NCBI GenBank assembly: GCA_025141675.1
Contig: CP081161.1
Location: forward strand, 1,338,001-1,402,000
Direction: 5' to 3'
Length of the DNA: 64,000 bases
Origin: Rhodobacteraceae bacterium S2214
Lineage (GTDB): Bacteria > Pseudomonadota > Alphaproteobacteria > Rhodobacterales > Rhodobacteraceae
Each line of letters opens with the position of its first letter. Position 1 is the stretch's first letter. The notes beneath the pieces were generated by a model. The model searched no databases. It saw nothing but the letters and a program-made list of their open reading frames with translations, and had not been told where the DNA came from. Below are positions 18,027 to 28,636 of this stretch, piece by piece. The position numbers were made by a program, and so were the translations under genes.

Positions 18027-18457
18027 GCTTTTTGTGTAATGAAAACGCCTGCCGCCATGACGCAAATGCCTGCGGCACGTGTTGCGTTTAGCGGTGCGAC
18101 GTTAGCACCAAATAAACCAAAGTGATCAATCGTCGCCGCAGCAATCATTTGTCCAATCAGGACGAGAAACACCGCGTTACCAACACCGATAACCGGTGCG
18201 ATCCAAGTGATAGACAGGACGTAAAACGCGATTAGCACGCCGCCAAGCAGCAGATGTTTGGGGGCTGTCGCGATTTTTGCAGCGGCCTGCGGAGCGGTCA
18301 AAAGCGCCACTATGGCCGCCGATGCAAAGGCGACCAAGAACAACGTGGCTGCTGCAACAGCAGGTGACCCAATCGTCCGGCCAAGCGCCGCGTTCAATGC
18401 GGCCAGCACGGGCACGCCGATACCAGCGGCGAGCATGATAAGATAGGAATTGTGCAT
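18023..18457 (-). CDS. DMT-superfamily (DUF606/YdcZ) membrane transporter
   Basis: The 144-residue protein has five hydrophobic helices (about 5-22, 33-54, 68-90, 92-110, 124-141), the size and layout of the DUF606/YdcZ single-domain DMT proteins, which are thought to work as dimers. The G-x-P-V-L-A-A-L-N-A-A-L-G-R motif in helix 1 is typical. A GGAG ribosome binding site lies six bases before the ATG. It is divergent from the cytochrome c gene. Substrate unknown. Confidence 0.85.
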   Translation of the reverse strand: MHNSYLIMLAAGIGVPVLAALNAALGRTIGSPAVAAATLFLVAFASAAIVALLTAPQAAAKIATAPKHLLLGGVLIAFYVLSITWIAPVIGVGNAVFLVLIGQMIAAATIDHFGLFGANVAPLNATRAAGICVMAAGVFITQKA

Positions 18458-18565
18458 CTGGGCTCCTCATATATGACTAGCTTAGAAGCAGTCTGATCCA
18501 TATCAAAGTAACAACTGCCAATTTCGGCGACGCTCGGAAAAACGAACAAAAACAGGGAGGCCAAG

Positions 18566-18961
18566 ATGCGATTATCGGCACTTTTCATTCCACTCATGCT
18601 GGCGGCATGTGTTGAAGAACTTGAAATTCCAGATGGACGTGCATCGTTCATGGAAAATTGCGCAGGTTGTCATGGTGTTGACGGCAAAGGGTCGGGTCCG
18701 CTTGTCACAGGCGTTGGGCTTATCGCGGCGGATCTGACAATGATTTCTGCGCGCAACGGGGGAACCTTCCCACGTCAGGACATTATGGCGATCATCGACG
18801 GTTTGGACCGCGATCCGCACTTTTCCAATGCGATGCCGGAATTTGGCGCAGGTGATCTCGGCGAAGCTGTGATTGTCGAGGGTGAAGATGGTCTTGGGAC
18901 GCCAACGCCAGTCGGGTTGATCGCGCTCGCCGATTACCTTGAAAGCATCCAAGAGCTTTAA
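18566..18961 (+). CDS. Lipoprotein c-type cytochrome
   Basis: The 131-residue product has a lipoprotein signal peptide with the lipobox L-A-A-C (modified Cys15) and one haem c site C-A-G-C-H (Cys32, Cys35, His36) very close to the lipid anchor. The distal methionine is probably the one in N-A-M-P-E-F-G near residue 94. This is a class I monohaem cytochrome tethered to a membrane on the periplasmic side. GGGAGG precedes the ATG. No oxidoreductase partner is adjacent, so its redox chain is unknown. Confidence 0.85.
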   Translation: MRLSALFIPLMLAACVEELEIPDGRASFMENCAGCHGVDGKGSGPLVTGVGLIAADLTMISARNGGTFPRQDIMAIIDGLDRDPHFSNAMPEFGAGDLGEAVIVEGEDGLGTPTPVGLIALADYLESIQEL

Positions 18962-19049
18962 CATTCCCGTGACCCACGCAAACGTGTGGTGAAACTTTGG
19001 GTGATCCTGTTACGTGACTTGTTCAACAGGTCACCTAAAGGAGCACCCC

Positions 19050-19691
19050 ATGACGTTTTTCCGTACTTTAGCGATTGCAGCGACTTTGGTCGCAAACACC
19101 GCGGCCGCGGGCCCGGTCAGCTTTTCCAGCGGCTGGTCCGAGCAGAAGTTGTCGCTGTTTTCCAACAATCGCTACAGCTTTGGAAACACGTTGAGCATGA
19201 CGTCCGACGGCGGCGTATCAATTGCGTGGAAACGCATTCCACAAAGCGACTGGCAGGCGACAAACGGGCGGTGGAACTGGACGGTTGAACAATCCGTGCC
19301 AGCGACGGACCTGCGCCAAAAAGGCGGCGATGATCGCAATATGTCGCTCTACTTTGTATTTGTGCCCGATGATCAGGCGGCAGGTCTGCAAAACGCGAGC
19401 ATCCGGCAACTACTCGGCAATGACGACGTCCGCGTTCTGCTGTACGTGTGGGGCGGAAACCATGCACGTGGATCACAGTTCCAGTCACCGTATCTGCGGG
19501 GCCAAGGCGTGAATGTGATGCTGCGGCAGGCGGGCACAGGATCGTATAGCGAAAACGTCAATCTGGCTGCGGACTATGCGCAGGCGTTTGGTGGTCAGCC
19601 GGGATCGCTTGTGGGCATTGCCGTGTCCGGCGACAGCGATGACACGGACAGTACGATCCGGGCCGCCATCGGCAACCTGACGCTTAACTGA
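19050..19691 (+). CDS. Exported DUF3047-like protein
   Basis: A signal peptide (MTFFRTLAIAATLVANTAAA) precedes a mature beta-rich domain of about 190 residues. The K-G-G-D-D-R-N-M-S-L-Y-F-V-F block and the tryptophan-containing strand V-L-L-Y-V-W-G resemble DUF3047 proteins, which have a jelly-roll-like fold and unknown function. I chose the ATG at 19050 because AAAGGAG stands in front of it and it starts the signal peptide. The stop shares a base with the start of the esterase gene (TGATG), so the two are probably made and secreted together. Confidence 0.75.
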   Translation: MTFFRTLAIAATLVANTAAAGPVSFSSGWSEQKLSLFSNNRYSFGNTLSMTSDGGVSIAWKRIPQSDWQATNGRWNWTVEQSVPATDLRQKGGDDRNMSLYFVFVPDDQAAGLQNASIRQLLGNDDVRVLLYVWGGNHARGSQFQSPYLRGQGVNVMLRQAGTGSYSENVNLAADYAQAFGGQPGSLVGIAVSGDSDDTDSTIRAAIGNLTLN

Positions 19692-20482
19692 TGCGGTGGT
19701 TTGCTGCATTGGCCCTTGCGATCCTTCCGACAGGAGGGATGGCATGCGGCGCTGACACGGATTGTGTGGTGGGCGACCGTAGCTACCGGATCGCAATGCC
19801 GGACACCGTGGAAAACCCCGGTGCTATCGTGTTTTCGCACGGGCATCGTGGGTCAGCGCGCGGGGTTATGAACAATGGCGGGCTGCGCAGACTTGCGGCG
19901 GACATGGGTTATGCGCTGATCGCGGCAAATGGTGTGGATGGGACGTGGGACCTGCCGGGTAGCCCGTCAAATCCGTCATCGGACGGGGCAGGGGAACTGG
20001 CCTATTTCGAAGCTGTCTTAGACGATGCAGCAACGCAGTTTGGCATCAATCAAGACAACATCATCGCAACTGGTTTTTCGGCGGGCGGGATGATGACGTG
20101 GAACTTAATCTGCGACCGATCCGATCTGCTGCGGGCGGCTGTGCCGATGTCCGGCACGTTCTGGGAAGACATCCCAAACACCTGCGATACGCCACCCATC
20201 AGCGTTGTCCACATTCACGGCGACAACGACCCAACCGTACCGCTATCAGGCCGCGCGATCAGGACGTCGCATCAAGGCGACGTCCCGACGGCCCTTGGCA
20301 TGTACGCACGCCACGGAGGCTTTGGGAACGCGGTTTCACAGCAAGTGGGCGGACTTGACTGTGCTGTGCGCGATAATGCCGAAGATCAAACGTTGGGATT
20401 CTGCATGTTTGAAGGGGGACATTCGTTCCGGCTTGAACATCTGCGTGCAGCGATCGAGATGGTGGATAAGGGGCGCCCTTAA
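19691..20482 (+). CDS. Secreted PHB-depolymerase/feruloyl-esterase-like hydrolase
   Basis: The 263-residue enzyme has a signal peptide ending near residue 18-20 and an alpha/beta-hydrolase fold of the LpqC/poly(3-hydroxybutyrate) depolymerase type. The nucleophile elbow is G-F-S-A-G-G with Ser130, the acid is likely an aspartate in H-I-H-G-D-N-D (about 176-180), and the base is the histidine in E-G-G-H-S-F-R. Six cysteines suggest disulfides, consistent with export. It is translationally coupled to the DUF3047-like gene. Whether it cleaves polyester, feruloyl esters or other esters is not decidable. Confidence 0.85.
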   Translation: MRWFAALALAILPTGGMACGADTDCVVGDRSYRIAMPDTVENPGAIVFSHGHRGSARGVMNNGGLRRLAADMGYALIAANGVDGTWDLPGSPSNPSSDGAGELAYFEAVLDDAATQFGINQDNIIATGFSAGGMMTWNLICDRSDLLRAAVPMSGTFWEDIPNTCDTPPISVVHIHGDNDPTVPLSGRAIRTSHQGDVPTALGMYARHGGFGNAVSQQVGGLDCAVRDNAEDQTLGFCMFEGGHSFRLEHLRAAIEMVDKGRP

Positions 20483-20500
20483 CGCGCGCCCCGACCCGGA

Positions 20501-21391
20501 TTAATCTTGCGTCGTGACGAAAACGCCGGTTTCGGTCTGGTCGCGCGTTGTGCCAGTGTACGCGTGATTGATCGAAACTGAACCCGTGATTGCTTCAGCC
20601 GCATCGCCGGACGCTGCCGCATTCCATGACCCGTTGATCGTGGAATTCTGCGGCGTATATCCGGACGCCTGAATTGTACCACCTAACGTGCCACCACCAT
20701 AAGGGGCATTGCTGCGTCCGCCCGTTAGCTCCAATCGACCAAGCGTCACATCCGCAAGATCGAAAATCTCATTGTTGCTTGCCGTTCTGTACGCGGTACG
20801 GTTCGAAATGCGCCCATCCAACACTTCGTTTCCGAAATCGGCGGTGATAGAGACGTCACCGGTCACATAGTTCGAAGTATAATTCGGGTTTAGCGTGCCC
20901 GATCCCAAGGTCAACGTGCCCACATAATCGCCGCTATAATTGGCGTTGCCGGTCAAGGGGATGGATCCGCCTGTCGTGATAAATTCGGATTGGGGGGCGT
21001 AAGACAGGTTGCCCCGATCATCCATAAATCCGGTCAAACGGGCCACAGCGCCTCCTGGACCCTTTGCTTCGAACATCCGCCAGCGGGGGCCGCTATCGGT
21101 GTTGGAAAATGATGAAAACGTGGAACCGTTCAAAGCATCCACATCCTCAAGGGTCAACGCATAGGTGGTCGTGTCCCCATCCGATGGACGGGTGCGCAAA
21201 ACCGTACGGGTATCACCTGCCTCGACCCAATCGGAAAAGACCGACGCAGAGGCAACATCGGCGCGGGCCACCGCCTGGGTTGTCGGGGCAGGGGGATCAG
21301 GATTGTCGAATTCGGGTTGCGTCGTCGTGCCGCCACAAGCGGCGAGGGTTAAGGGGACGAGTAATAGCGCGAAATTGCGTGAAAATGTCAT
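20501..21391 (-). CDS. TbpB-like surface lipoprotein 1 (predicted Slam/type XI cargo)
   Basis: The 296-residue protein has a lipoprotein signal with lipobox L-A-A-C followed by glycine-threonine-rich linker. The rest is beta-rich with alternating glycine and aromatic residues, and the second half shows the repeated pattern of TbpB/factor-H-binding-type eight-stranded barrels (G-D-V-S-I-T-A-D-F-G-N, L-D-G-R-I-S-N-R-T, T-L-G-G-T-I, S-I-N-G-type strands). It ends in E-T-G-V-F-V-T-T-Q-D, matching the ends of the two other lipoproteins in this window. The ATG at 21391 is preferred because a GGAAGG site lies eight bases upstream; the frame itself opens at a TTG six bases earlier. No translocon gene is adjacent. 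Confidence 0.75.
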   Translation of the reverse strand: MTFSRNFALLLVPLTLAACGGTTTQPEFDNPDPPAPTTQAVARADVASASVFSDWVEAGDTRTVLRTRPSDGDTTTYALTLEDVDALNGSTFSSFSNTDSGPRWRMFEAKGPGGAVARLTGFMDDRGNLSYAPQSEFITTGGSIPLTGNANYSGDYVGTLTLGSGTLNPNYTSNYVTGDVSITADFGNEVLDGRISNRTAYRTASNNEIFDLADVTLGRLELTGGRSNAPYGGGTLGGTIQASGYTPQNSTINGSWNAAASGDAAEAITGSVSINHAYTGTTRDQTETGVFVTTQD

Positions 21392-21397
21392 GATCAA

Positions 21398-21424
21398 AGC
21401 CTTCCGTAATAAGTTGATACGGAA
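21398..21424 (-). promoter_or_regulatory. Leader hairpin overlapping the ribosome binding site of TbpB-like lipoprotein 1
   Basis: On the - strand two perfect 7-base arms (TTCCGTA and TACGGAA, at 21418-21424 and 21402-21408) are separated by nine bases. The 3' arm contains most of the GGAAGG Shine-Dalgarno sequence of the lipoprotein gene at 20501-21391. If folded in the mRNA, the hairpin would hide the ribosome binding site. A DNA operator is the alternative reading. Confidence 0.5.
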
Positions 21425-21488
21425 AGTGTTAACGATTCTGACGGGGGAGGGATGTGACGGGCGTCACAGGGGGCAAGCATTAGCTCAG

Positions 21489-21509
21489 GTGTCGGGCAGC
21501 GCCCGACAC
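21489..21509. terminator. Strong hairpin downstream of the parE operon
   Basis: A perfect 9-base-pair stem (GTGTCGGGC and GCCCGACAC) closes a three-base loop. It lies 26 bases past the last gene of the - strand parE unit and upstream of the TbpB-like gene. There is no T run, so it may act as a pause or mRNA-end structure rather than an intrinsic terminator. Confidence 0.5.
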
Positions 21510-21534
21510 ACAAGGTCATTCAAGGTAGCGTAAT

Positions 21535-21788
21535 TTATTCTTGATGATTTGGGTCTTTTTCTGACGCAGTGATCAGGGCCTCAGCGAGTTCTAGCGCTTC
21601 GTGCCTCTTTAGATCGTAATAAGATACAGCACCCATCTTTGATGTGCGCAAGCAGTAGTTCGTTTTTCCATCCGCGTAGCGCATTTGGACTTTCATACGT
21701 ACCGAAGAAGTCGGAACTTCAAACTCAAGGTCTGGCTTGGAGAAAGATCGAAGGAATCCTGCAAATGAGCTAAAATTAAATGTGAAAC

Positions 21789-21792
<4 letters not shown>
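21535..21792 (-). CDS. Hypothetical protein coupled to parE
   Basis: The 85-residue reading frame starts in an ATGA overlap with the parE stop codon, which is the main reason to accept it. The sequence is beta-strand-like in the middle (VRMKVQMRYADGKTNYCLRT) with a helical C-terminal segment. I see no signal peptide, membrane helix or known motif. Codon use is less GC-biased than in parE. It may be a real small protein of unknown role or a marginal reading frame kept open by chance. Confidence 0.5.
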
Positions 21793-23756
<1,964 letters not shown>

Positions 23757-23846
23757 ACTGCCGCCCCTTATTTGTTTGGACGCATTATGATGTGCGGCGT
23801 GGATAAGGGCAATCGCATCCTTGCCCTTATCCACAAGATGTTGGGT

Positions 23847-25142
23847 CTACTCGCCTTGGGTGAGCGTTTCGAACCGTAGCCCAACGGCTGTTCGATCCGC
23901 AAAACCGGCCCAATAGGTGTGATCCGCACCGACGGTGCCGTCTTCCGCGATATCCCAAACACCGTCAGTGGCGTTTGGTGTCAGGTCGAAGAATTCAGCG
24001 GTATCCGCCCCCTTGAGATGTTGATCAAGGTAAGCAGTGACAAAATGCTGGGTGATATTGTTCATCCGCACGTTATCCCAAACCGCATCGCTGTAGTGAT
24101 CAAAGGTGCTGCGCCCCAAGGTGTCCGAAATGCCGTAGCTTTCGGCGGGGGCAGGGATTGGCGCTGCGGCGTTGTGGTTGGCGTTGTCAAAGGTCAGCAG
24201 GTGACGCGTTGTGTTGACTGTACCTGTGAAAATTTCGCGGATTGCGCCGTAGATGGACACGTCATCAATGCCACCAGCAATCAACATCAAGGGCTTGGTG
24301 ATGCCTGCAAGACCCGTATCGTCCCAGAACCCCGTGTTCTTGCCCCACGGACCGATGGCCACGAATGCTTTCACGCGGTTATCGTCCAGTGCAGCATGGC
24401 TTTCTGATCCGGCGAGGTTCCGGCCAAGCAACCCTTGCGGCGCGCCCCATTCGTAGGTCGTGCTGACCTCGGTCACGCCTGCGCCTGCATAGATCAACGC
24501 CCCGTATCCGCCCATCGAATAGCCTACAACGGCAGCGTTATCCGCGTCCGTCATCGCGCCTAAATCACCGTCGAGCGCCGCGATTTGGTCCAATACAAAC
24601 CGTTGGTCCCATGGTCGGTTTACGAGTGTCGATCCAAACGCTGCCTGATCCGAATAAGTGCTGTCTGTGTGGTCAATCGACGCTACGACGTAGCCCTTGG
24701 ATGCCAGGTTTTCGCCCAAATGGGACATCAGGAAGCGGTTGCCCGGATAGCCGTGGCTGAGGATCACAAGCGGATAGGTTTCGCCCGTCATCGGTGCTGC
24801 ATCACGCGCGGCCTGACCGTGAAGTACGACGGGCGTGACGCCGTCGCGGGTGACGGTTTCATAGGTGCCGCCCGCCTGTGTCGTCGCCTCGGCTGGATAC
24901 CAGATTTCTACGTCCAATGTCCGATCCGCGCGGGCGATGTCACCTTCTGCGGCCGTGTTGACGATGTCGATCTGATCGGGATTGGTGAAGCTGAATGTCT
25001 GCACCCCCACATTATGATCGCCGAGTGCTGCAAGTGCTGGCGCATCGGGTCGCATCCCGTCAACGCGGTTCGTGGCATGGCCATCGGCAAGGGCAGAACC
25101 TGCCATAAGGGACAAGGCAAGGGCCGTGGTCTTGGTTTGCAT
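23847..25142 (-). CDS. Exported alpha/beta hydrolase (PAF-acetylhydrolase/dienelactone-hydrolase-like)
   Basis: The 431-residue protein begins with a signal peptide (cleavage near A-L-A-D-G, about residue 20). The hydrolase fold shows a strand L-V-I-L-S-H-G-Y-P-G-N-R with oxyanion-hole features, the elbow V-V-G-Y-S-M-G-G-Y-G with the catalytic serine near residue 220, a D-D-V-S acid turn and a D-N-A-N-H-N histidine. The start at 25142 is supported by GGAGGAAG. It stands alone downstream of an oxygenase gene on the other strand. Substrate unknown; secreted esterase or lipase activity is inferred. Confidence 0.85.
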   Translation of the reverse strand: MQTKTTALALSLMAGSALADGHATNRVDGMRPDAPALAALGDHNVGVQTFSFTNPDQIDIVNTAAEGDIARADRTLDVEIWYPAEATTQAGGTYETVTRDGVTPVVLHGQAARDAAPMTGETYPLVILSHGYPGNRFLMSHLGENLASKGYVVASIDHTDSTYSDQAAFGSTLVNRPWDQRFVLDQIAALDGDLGAMTDADNAAVVGYSMGGYGALIYAGAGVTEVSTTYEWGAPQGLLGRNLAGSESHAALDDNRVKAFVAIGPWGKNTGFWDDTGLAGITKPLMLIAGGIDDVSIYGAIREIFTGTVNTTRHLLTFDNANHNAAAPIPAPAESYGISDTLGRSTFDHYSDAVWDNVRMNNITQHFVTAYLDQHLKGADTAEFFDLTPNATDGVWDIAEDGTVGADHTYWAGFADRTAVGLRFETLTQGE

Positions 25143-25317
25143 CGGGTATCTTCCTCCAAAGATGAGACATGAGCGGCACACCGACAAGCATTGCTATTCG
25201 GGGCGTGCGCTGCTCAGATAACCAGAACGATAGTACAAAGCTGAAGGATATCTAGATGCGTGTTTTGACGATCGGCTGTCGTGACGTGACGCAACTGCCA
25301 TGCGGCGGGGCAAAAGC

Positions 25318-26256
25318 GTGAGCATTGGGGCATTTGATCTTGCAGCATTCGAAGCTGCGACAGGGGCTGACCGTAAAACGCGTGCTGCCGCTCTTGACGA
25401 AATGTGCTGCATGACGGGGTTTATCGTGCTGTCAGGTCACGGCGTCGCAGCAAAAACGATCCACGACATGTGGGCTGCAGCCGATGCGTTTTTTGCACTT
25501 GATAACGCATCAAAACAGGCGGTCCGTCCTCCGGTAGCTGGTGGCCCTTATGGTTACCTTGGTCCCGATCAAGAAGCGTTGGCGAAAAGCAAAGGCGTGG
25601 ATACCCCGCCTGACCTCAAGGAGAGCTTTAACGGACGTGCGTTTCCGCTTCAGGTTCAAGTCGATGATCCGCAATCGCAGGCATTTGCGTCCGCGCGAAC
25701 GCCTTGGCCCGAATTGGTAGGGTTTCGCGAGGCATGGGCGGCCTATTATCAGGCCGTCGAAGATCTAGGTGGCCGCATCATGTGTGCCTTTGCCGAAGCA
25801 CTTGATTTGCCGACGGATTTCTTTGCCCCCTTCGGCACAGAACCGGCGTCCGCCTTACGTGCTTTGCATTATCCAGCCACACGGGGGCAGGCGCTCGTCG
25901 GCCAGCAACGGGCGGGCGCGCATACGGACTATGGCGCACTGACAATCCTGTTGCCGCAGCAGGGATCGCAAGGCCTGCAGGTAAAGCAAGATGACGGTTG
26001 GATTGATGTCAATGCGCCGAAAGATACGTTTGTGATCAATATCGGTGACCTTATGGCGCGTTGGACCGCGGACCGTTGGGTCAGCACATTGCACCGTGTT
26101 GTGGCCAAACCTGACCAGCCGAAACGCCTGTCGCTCGCCTACTTTTACCAACCGAACTGGGACGCGGTGATCAAGCCGCTGGATGGATCAGCGGCGTATC
26201 CGCCTATCGCCTTTGGGGATTACCTGATGGGCAAATTCAACGCGGCATCGGGGTGA
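25318..26256 (+). CDS. 2-oxoglutarate/Fe(II)-dependent oxygenase, isopenicillin-N-synthase-like
   Basis: The 312-residue enzyme has an N-terminal DIOX_N domain (I-G-A-F-D-L-A-A-F to the F-F-A-L-D segment) and the C-terminal jelly roll with the iron triad H-T-D-Y (His and Asp, about residue 202-204) and S-T-L-H-R-V (His near 258), followed by the R-L-S-L-A-Y-F oxoglutarate-binding arginine-serine. Members hydroxylate or desaturate small molecules, often in oxidation of nucleosides, amino acids or hormones-like compounds. The GTG at 25318 has a GCGGGG site; an ATG at 25300 would add six residues. Confidence 0.85.
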   Translation: MSIGAFDLAAFEAATGADRKTRAAALDEMCCMTGFIVLSGHGVAAKTIHDMWAAADAFFALDNASKQAVRPPVAGGPYGYLGPDQEALAKSKGVDTPPDLKESFNGRAFPLQVQVDDPQSQAFASARTPWPELVGFREAWAAYYQAVEDLGGRIMCAFAEALDLPTDFFAPFGTEPASALRALHYPATRGQALVGQQRAGAHTDYGALTILLPQQGSQGLQVKQDDGWIDVNAPKDTFVINIGDLMARWTADRWVSTLHRVVAKPDQPKRLSLAYFYQPNWDAVIKPLDGSAAYPPIAFGDYLMGKFNAASG

Positions 26257-26335
26257 ATCTGTCGCACCCGAAGACCGTTGTTATCTGATCAGCGTGGGAG
26301 CATCGTGCGCCTGTACATGATGAGAGGATCAATCG

Positions 26336-26833
26336 ATGCCTGCCAACACCGCCGTACACGCAATCCCGTTACCAGCAGACGCGCTGCTGCAACGCTACAC
26401 AGCAGACCCGAAAAACTACACTGATTGCTACGTGAAGGACATCGCGGGGCATGTTAGTCTGTCAGACTTTATCACCGCTTTTTACACGACGCCGTTGTTC
26501 AGGGCGGAACGGCTGATCCTTAAATATGCCGTCCGTCGGCCATCGACAGACGAAGATGTCCACGCCGTTGCACATGGCGACACCCAAGAATTCGCAGCAT
26601 GGACCGTCGAAGATCGCACCGAAGACCAAGTGCTGCTGTGCGACATGGCTGGACACACACGGTCGTGGTTTATGGTTTCGCCCATAGAGGGTGGTACGCG
26701 GCTACATTTTGGATCGGCGGTCACACCGGGTGATGGGGTTGTCGTGCGGGCCATTACTACGCTTCACAAACTATACGCACGCTCGCTGTTGCGCGGTGCC
26801 AATCCCGCGCAATCGGTTTCGATCATGCAATAG
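26336..26833 (+). CDS. Hypothetical protein of about 165 residues
   Basis: No family is recognised with confidence. The protein lacks a signal peptide and membrane helices. The middle has alternating strands (E-F-A-A-W-T-V, V-L-L-C-D-M, S-W-F-M-V-S-P, T-R-L-H-F-G-S-A-V) around a short R-P-S-T-D-E-D linker, which would fit a small beta-sheet ligand-binding fold such as SRPBCC, but this is a guess. The C terminus is helical and basic. It follows the oxygenase gene by 79 bases and precedes the MATE gene by about 100 bases on the same strand. Confidence 0.65.
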   Translation: MPANTAVHAIPLPADALLQRYTADPKNYTDCYVKDIAGHVSLSDFITAFYTTPLFRAERLILKYAVRRPSTDEDVHAVAHGDTQEFAAWTVEDRTEDQVLLCDMAGHTRSWFMVSPIEGGTRLHFGSAVTPGDGVVVRAITTLHKLYARSLLRGANPAQSVSIMQ

Positions 26834-26934
26834 GCCTGATCGGGTTCCTGGCTGCAGGCTGGACAGCATCCAAAATTTGCGCCCATAGGGCGATAGGGCT
26901 GGACGCATACCAACCCTAGGCCTAAGCCTACGGC

Positions 26935-28296
26935 ATGCAACAAATAGCCACCACATATCCGGAACATTCACGCGCTATTATGAAGCTCGGGATGCCGTTG
27001 ATCCTTAGTAATCTTGCGCAATTCGCGATCCACATCACGGACACTGTGATGCTGGGGTGGTATTCGGTCACCGCACTTGCAGCATCAACGATTGCGGGGA
27101 CATTTTTCTTTCTGACCTTCATCGTTGGATCCGGCTTTGCGCAGGCCGTGACACCATTGGTCGCAGCCGCCGCAGAGGCAGGCGACGACCAGCAGGTCCG
27201 CCGCGCAACACGCATGGCACTGTGGTTGTCGATTATTTATGGCGGGGTGATCATGATCCCATTTATCTGGACTGAGGCGCTCTTGATCGCGATTGGCCAA
27301 GACCCGGCTGTCGCTGCAGAAGCCCAGATTTACCTGCACATCGTGGCATTCCAGATGATCCCGGCTTTGCTGGTGATGACGCTAAAGAGCTTTCTTGCGG
27401 CACTGGAAAAAACGGCCATTATTCTATGGTCGACGATTGGATCAGCGGTTCTGAACGGGTTCGTGAACTACGCACTGATCTTCGGTAACTGGGGTGCACC
27501 TGAACTTGGGATCAAAGGGGCCGCGATTGCATCGCTGAGCCTGACGATCTTGAACGTCGTGATCCTGTTGATTTACGCATTGTGGAAAACGCCGCAGTTT
27601 CAACTGCTGCGCAATGTCTTTGCGCCAGACACAGAGGTCATGAAGCGGGTCTTTGCGCTGGGCTGGCCCATTGGTTTAACGGCCTTGGCAGAAGGCGGAT
27701 TGTTTAGTGCGTCGGCTGTGATGATCGGATGGCTGGGGCCGTTGCCATTGGCGGCACACGGCATCGCAATCCAGTTGGCAAGCCTGACGTTCATGGTTCA
27801 CATCGGATTTTCCCAAGCAGCAACTGTGCGGGCGGGACGCGCATTGGGGCGGCGCGACGAAGACGGTCTGCGGCGGGGCGGTAAGGTTGCGATCACATTG
27901 TCGGCTGTCTTTGCCGTGTTCACAATGTTCGTCTTCTTATTATTCCCCGAACCCCTGATTTCAGCCTTTATCGATCCGGATGAACCAGCCAAAGCGGAGC
28001 TGTTGAAAATTGGGGTCGCCTTGCTGGCTTGCGCCGGATTGTTCCAAGTTGTGGACGCATTGCAAGTCATGGCGCTTGGCCTGTTGCGCGGGGTTCAGGA
28101 TACACGCGTGCCGATGGTCATGGCGACGATCAGCTACTGGGTGATTGGACTGCCGATCAGTTACATCCTGGCCTTCCCGCTTGGCCTAGAAGGCGTAGGG
28201 CTATGGCTCGGGCTGGTCGTGGGGCTGGCGGTTGCGGCGGTTCTGCTGTTGTGGCGGTTTTGGGGACGGTCGGTGCGGATCAACAGTCACGCCTAA
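26935..28296 (+). CDS. MATE family multidrug/cation efflux transporter
   Basis: This 453-residue protein has twelve hydrophobic segments in two six-helix halves, the typical NorM-like MATE size. The first half starts L-G-M-P-L-I-L-S-N-L-A-Q and contains D-T-V-M-L-G; the second half begins near residue 235 with V-F-A-L-G-W-P-I-G. MATE pumps export drugs or metabolites in exchange for sodium ions or protons. There is no adjacent regulator, and a bidirectional hairpin separates it from the convergent HdeA-like gene. Confidence 0.92.
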   Translation: MQQIATTYPEHSRAIMKLGMPLILSNLAQFAIHITDTVMLGWYSVTALAASTIAGTFFFLTFIVGSGFAQAVTPLVAAAAEAGDDQQVRRATRMALWLSIIYGGVIMIPFIWTEALLIAIGQDPAVAAEAQIYLHIVAFQMIPALLVMTLKSFLAALEKTAIILWSTIGSAVLNGFVNYALIFGNWGAPELGIKGAAIASLSLTILNVVILLIYALWKTPQFQLLRNVFAPDTEVMKRVFALGWPIGLTALAEGGLFSASAVMIGWLGPLPLAAHGIAIQLASLTFMVHIGFSQAATVRAGRALGRRDEDGLRRGGKVAITLSAVFAVFTMFVFLLFPEPLISAFIDPDEPAKAELLKIGVALLACAGLFQVVDALQVMALGLLRGVQDTRVPMVMATISYWVIGLPISYILAFPLGLEGVGLWLGLVVGLAVAAVLLLWRFWGRSVRINSHA

Positions 28297-28305
28297 AACG
28301 ATAAA

Positions 28306-28329
28306 GGGCGCACCATTGCTGGTACGCCC
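28306..28329 (-). terminator. Hairpin between MATE and HdeA-like genes
   Basis: Arms GGGCGCACC (28306-28314) and GGTACGCCC (28321-28329) form a 9-pair stem, with one G-U wobble when transcribed from the - strand and one mismatch from the + strand. On the - strand it is followed by TTTAT, so it most likely ends the HdeA-like transcript. Confidence 0.7.
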
Positions 28330-28360
28330 CATAATATCTCACTTGCGCGAGACGCTGGAT

Positions 28361-28636
28361 TTAGGAATCCGCATCATCGTCAAGGATTTCCGCAAGGTTA
28401 TCGTCGTCACGTCCGTTACACAGTACCGCGATCTCTGCGATTGAATCGTCGTCTTTCATTACGCCGTCAACTTCGCCAGTCAGCGCGTTCAGTGCCTGTG
28501 TCTGGTCAATGCGTTCCATTTCCATGAATTCAGCACATGTCAAATCAGTTGCTGTTTCGTGTGCGTCGGCAAATGCTGAATTAGCAGCAGTAATTGCAAA
28601 AAGGCTCAGGGCAGCTGGTTTAATAAGGTTTTTCAT
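28361..28636 (-). CDS. Small periplasmic HdeA-like protein
   Basis: The 91-residue product has a signal peptide (cleavage after A-N-S-A-F-A) and a short acidic mature domain with exactly two cysteines (in L-T-C-A-E-F-M-E-M and in V-L-C-N-G-R), about 46 residues apart. This matches the HdeA/HdeB layout of acid-activated periplasmic chaperones, where the two cysteines form a disulfide. The mature part ends in an acidic tail (DDDADS). GGAG precedes the ATG at 28636. Assignment rests on size, cysteine spacing and composition. Confidence 0.6.
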   Translation of the reverse strand: MKNLIKPAALSLFAITAANSAFADAHETATDLTCAEFMEMERIDQTQALNALTGEVDGVMKDDDSIAEIAVLCNGRDDDNLAEILDDDADS

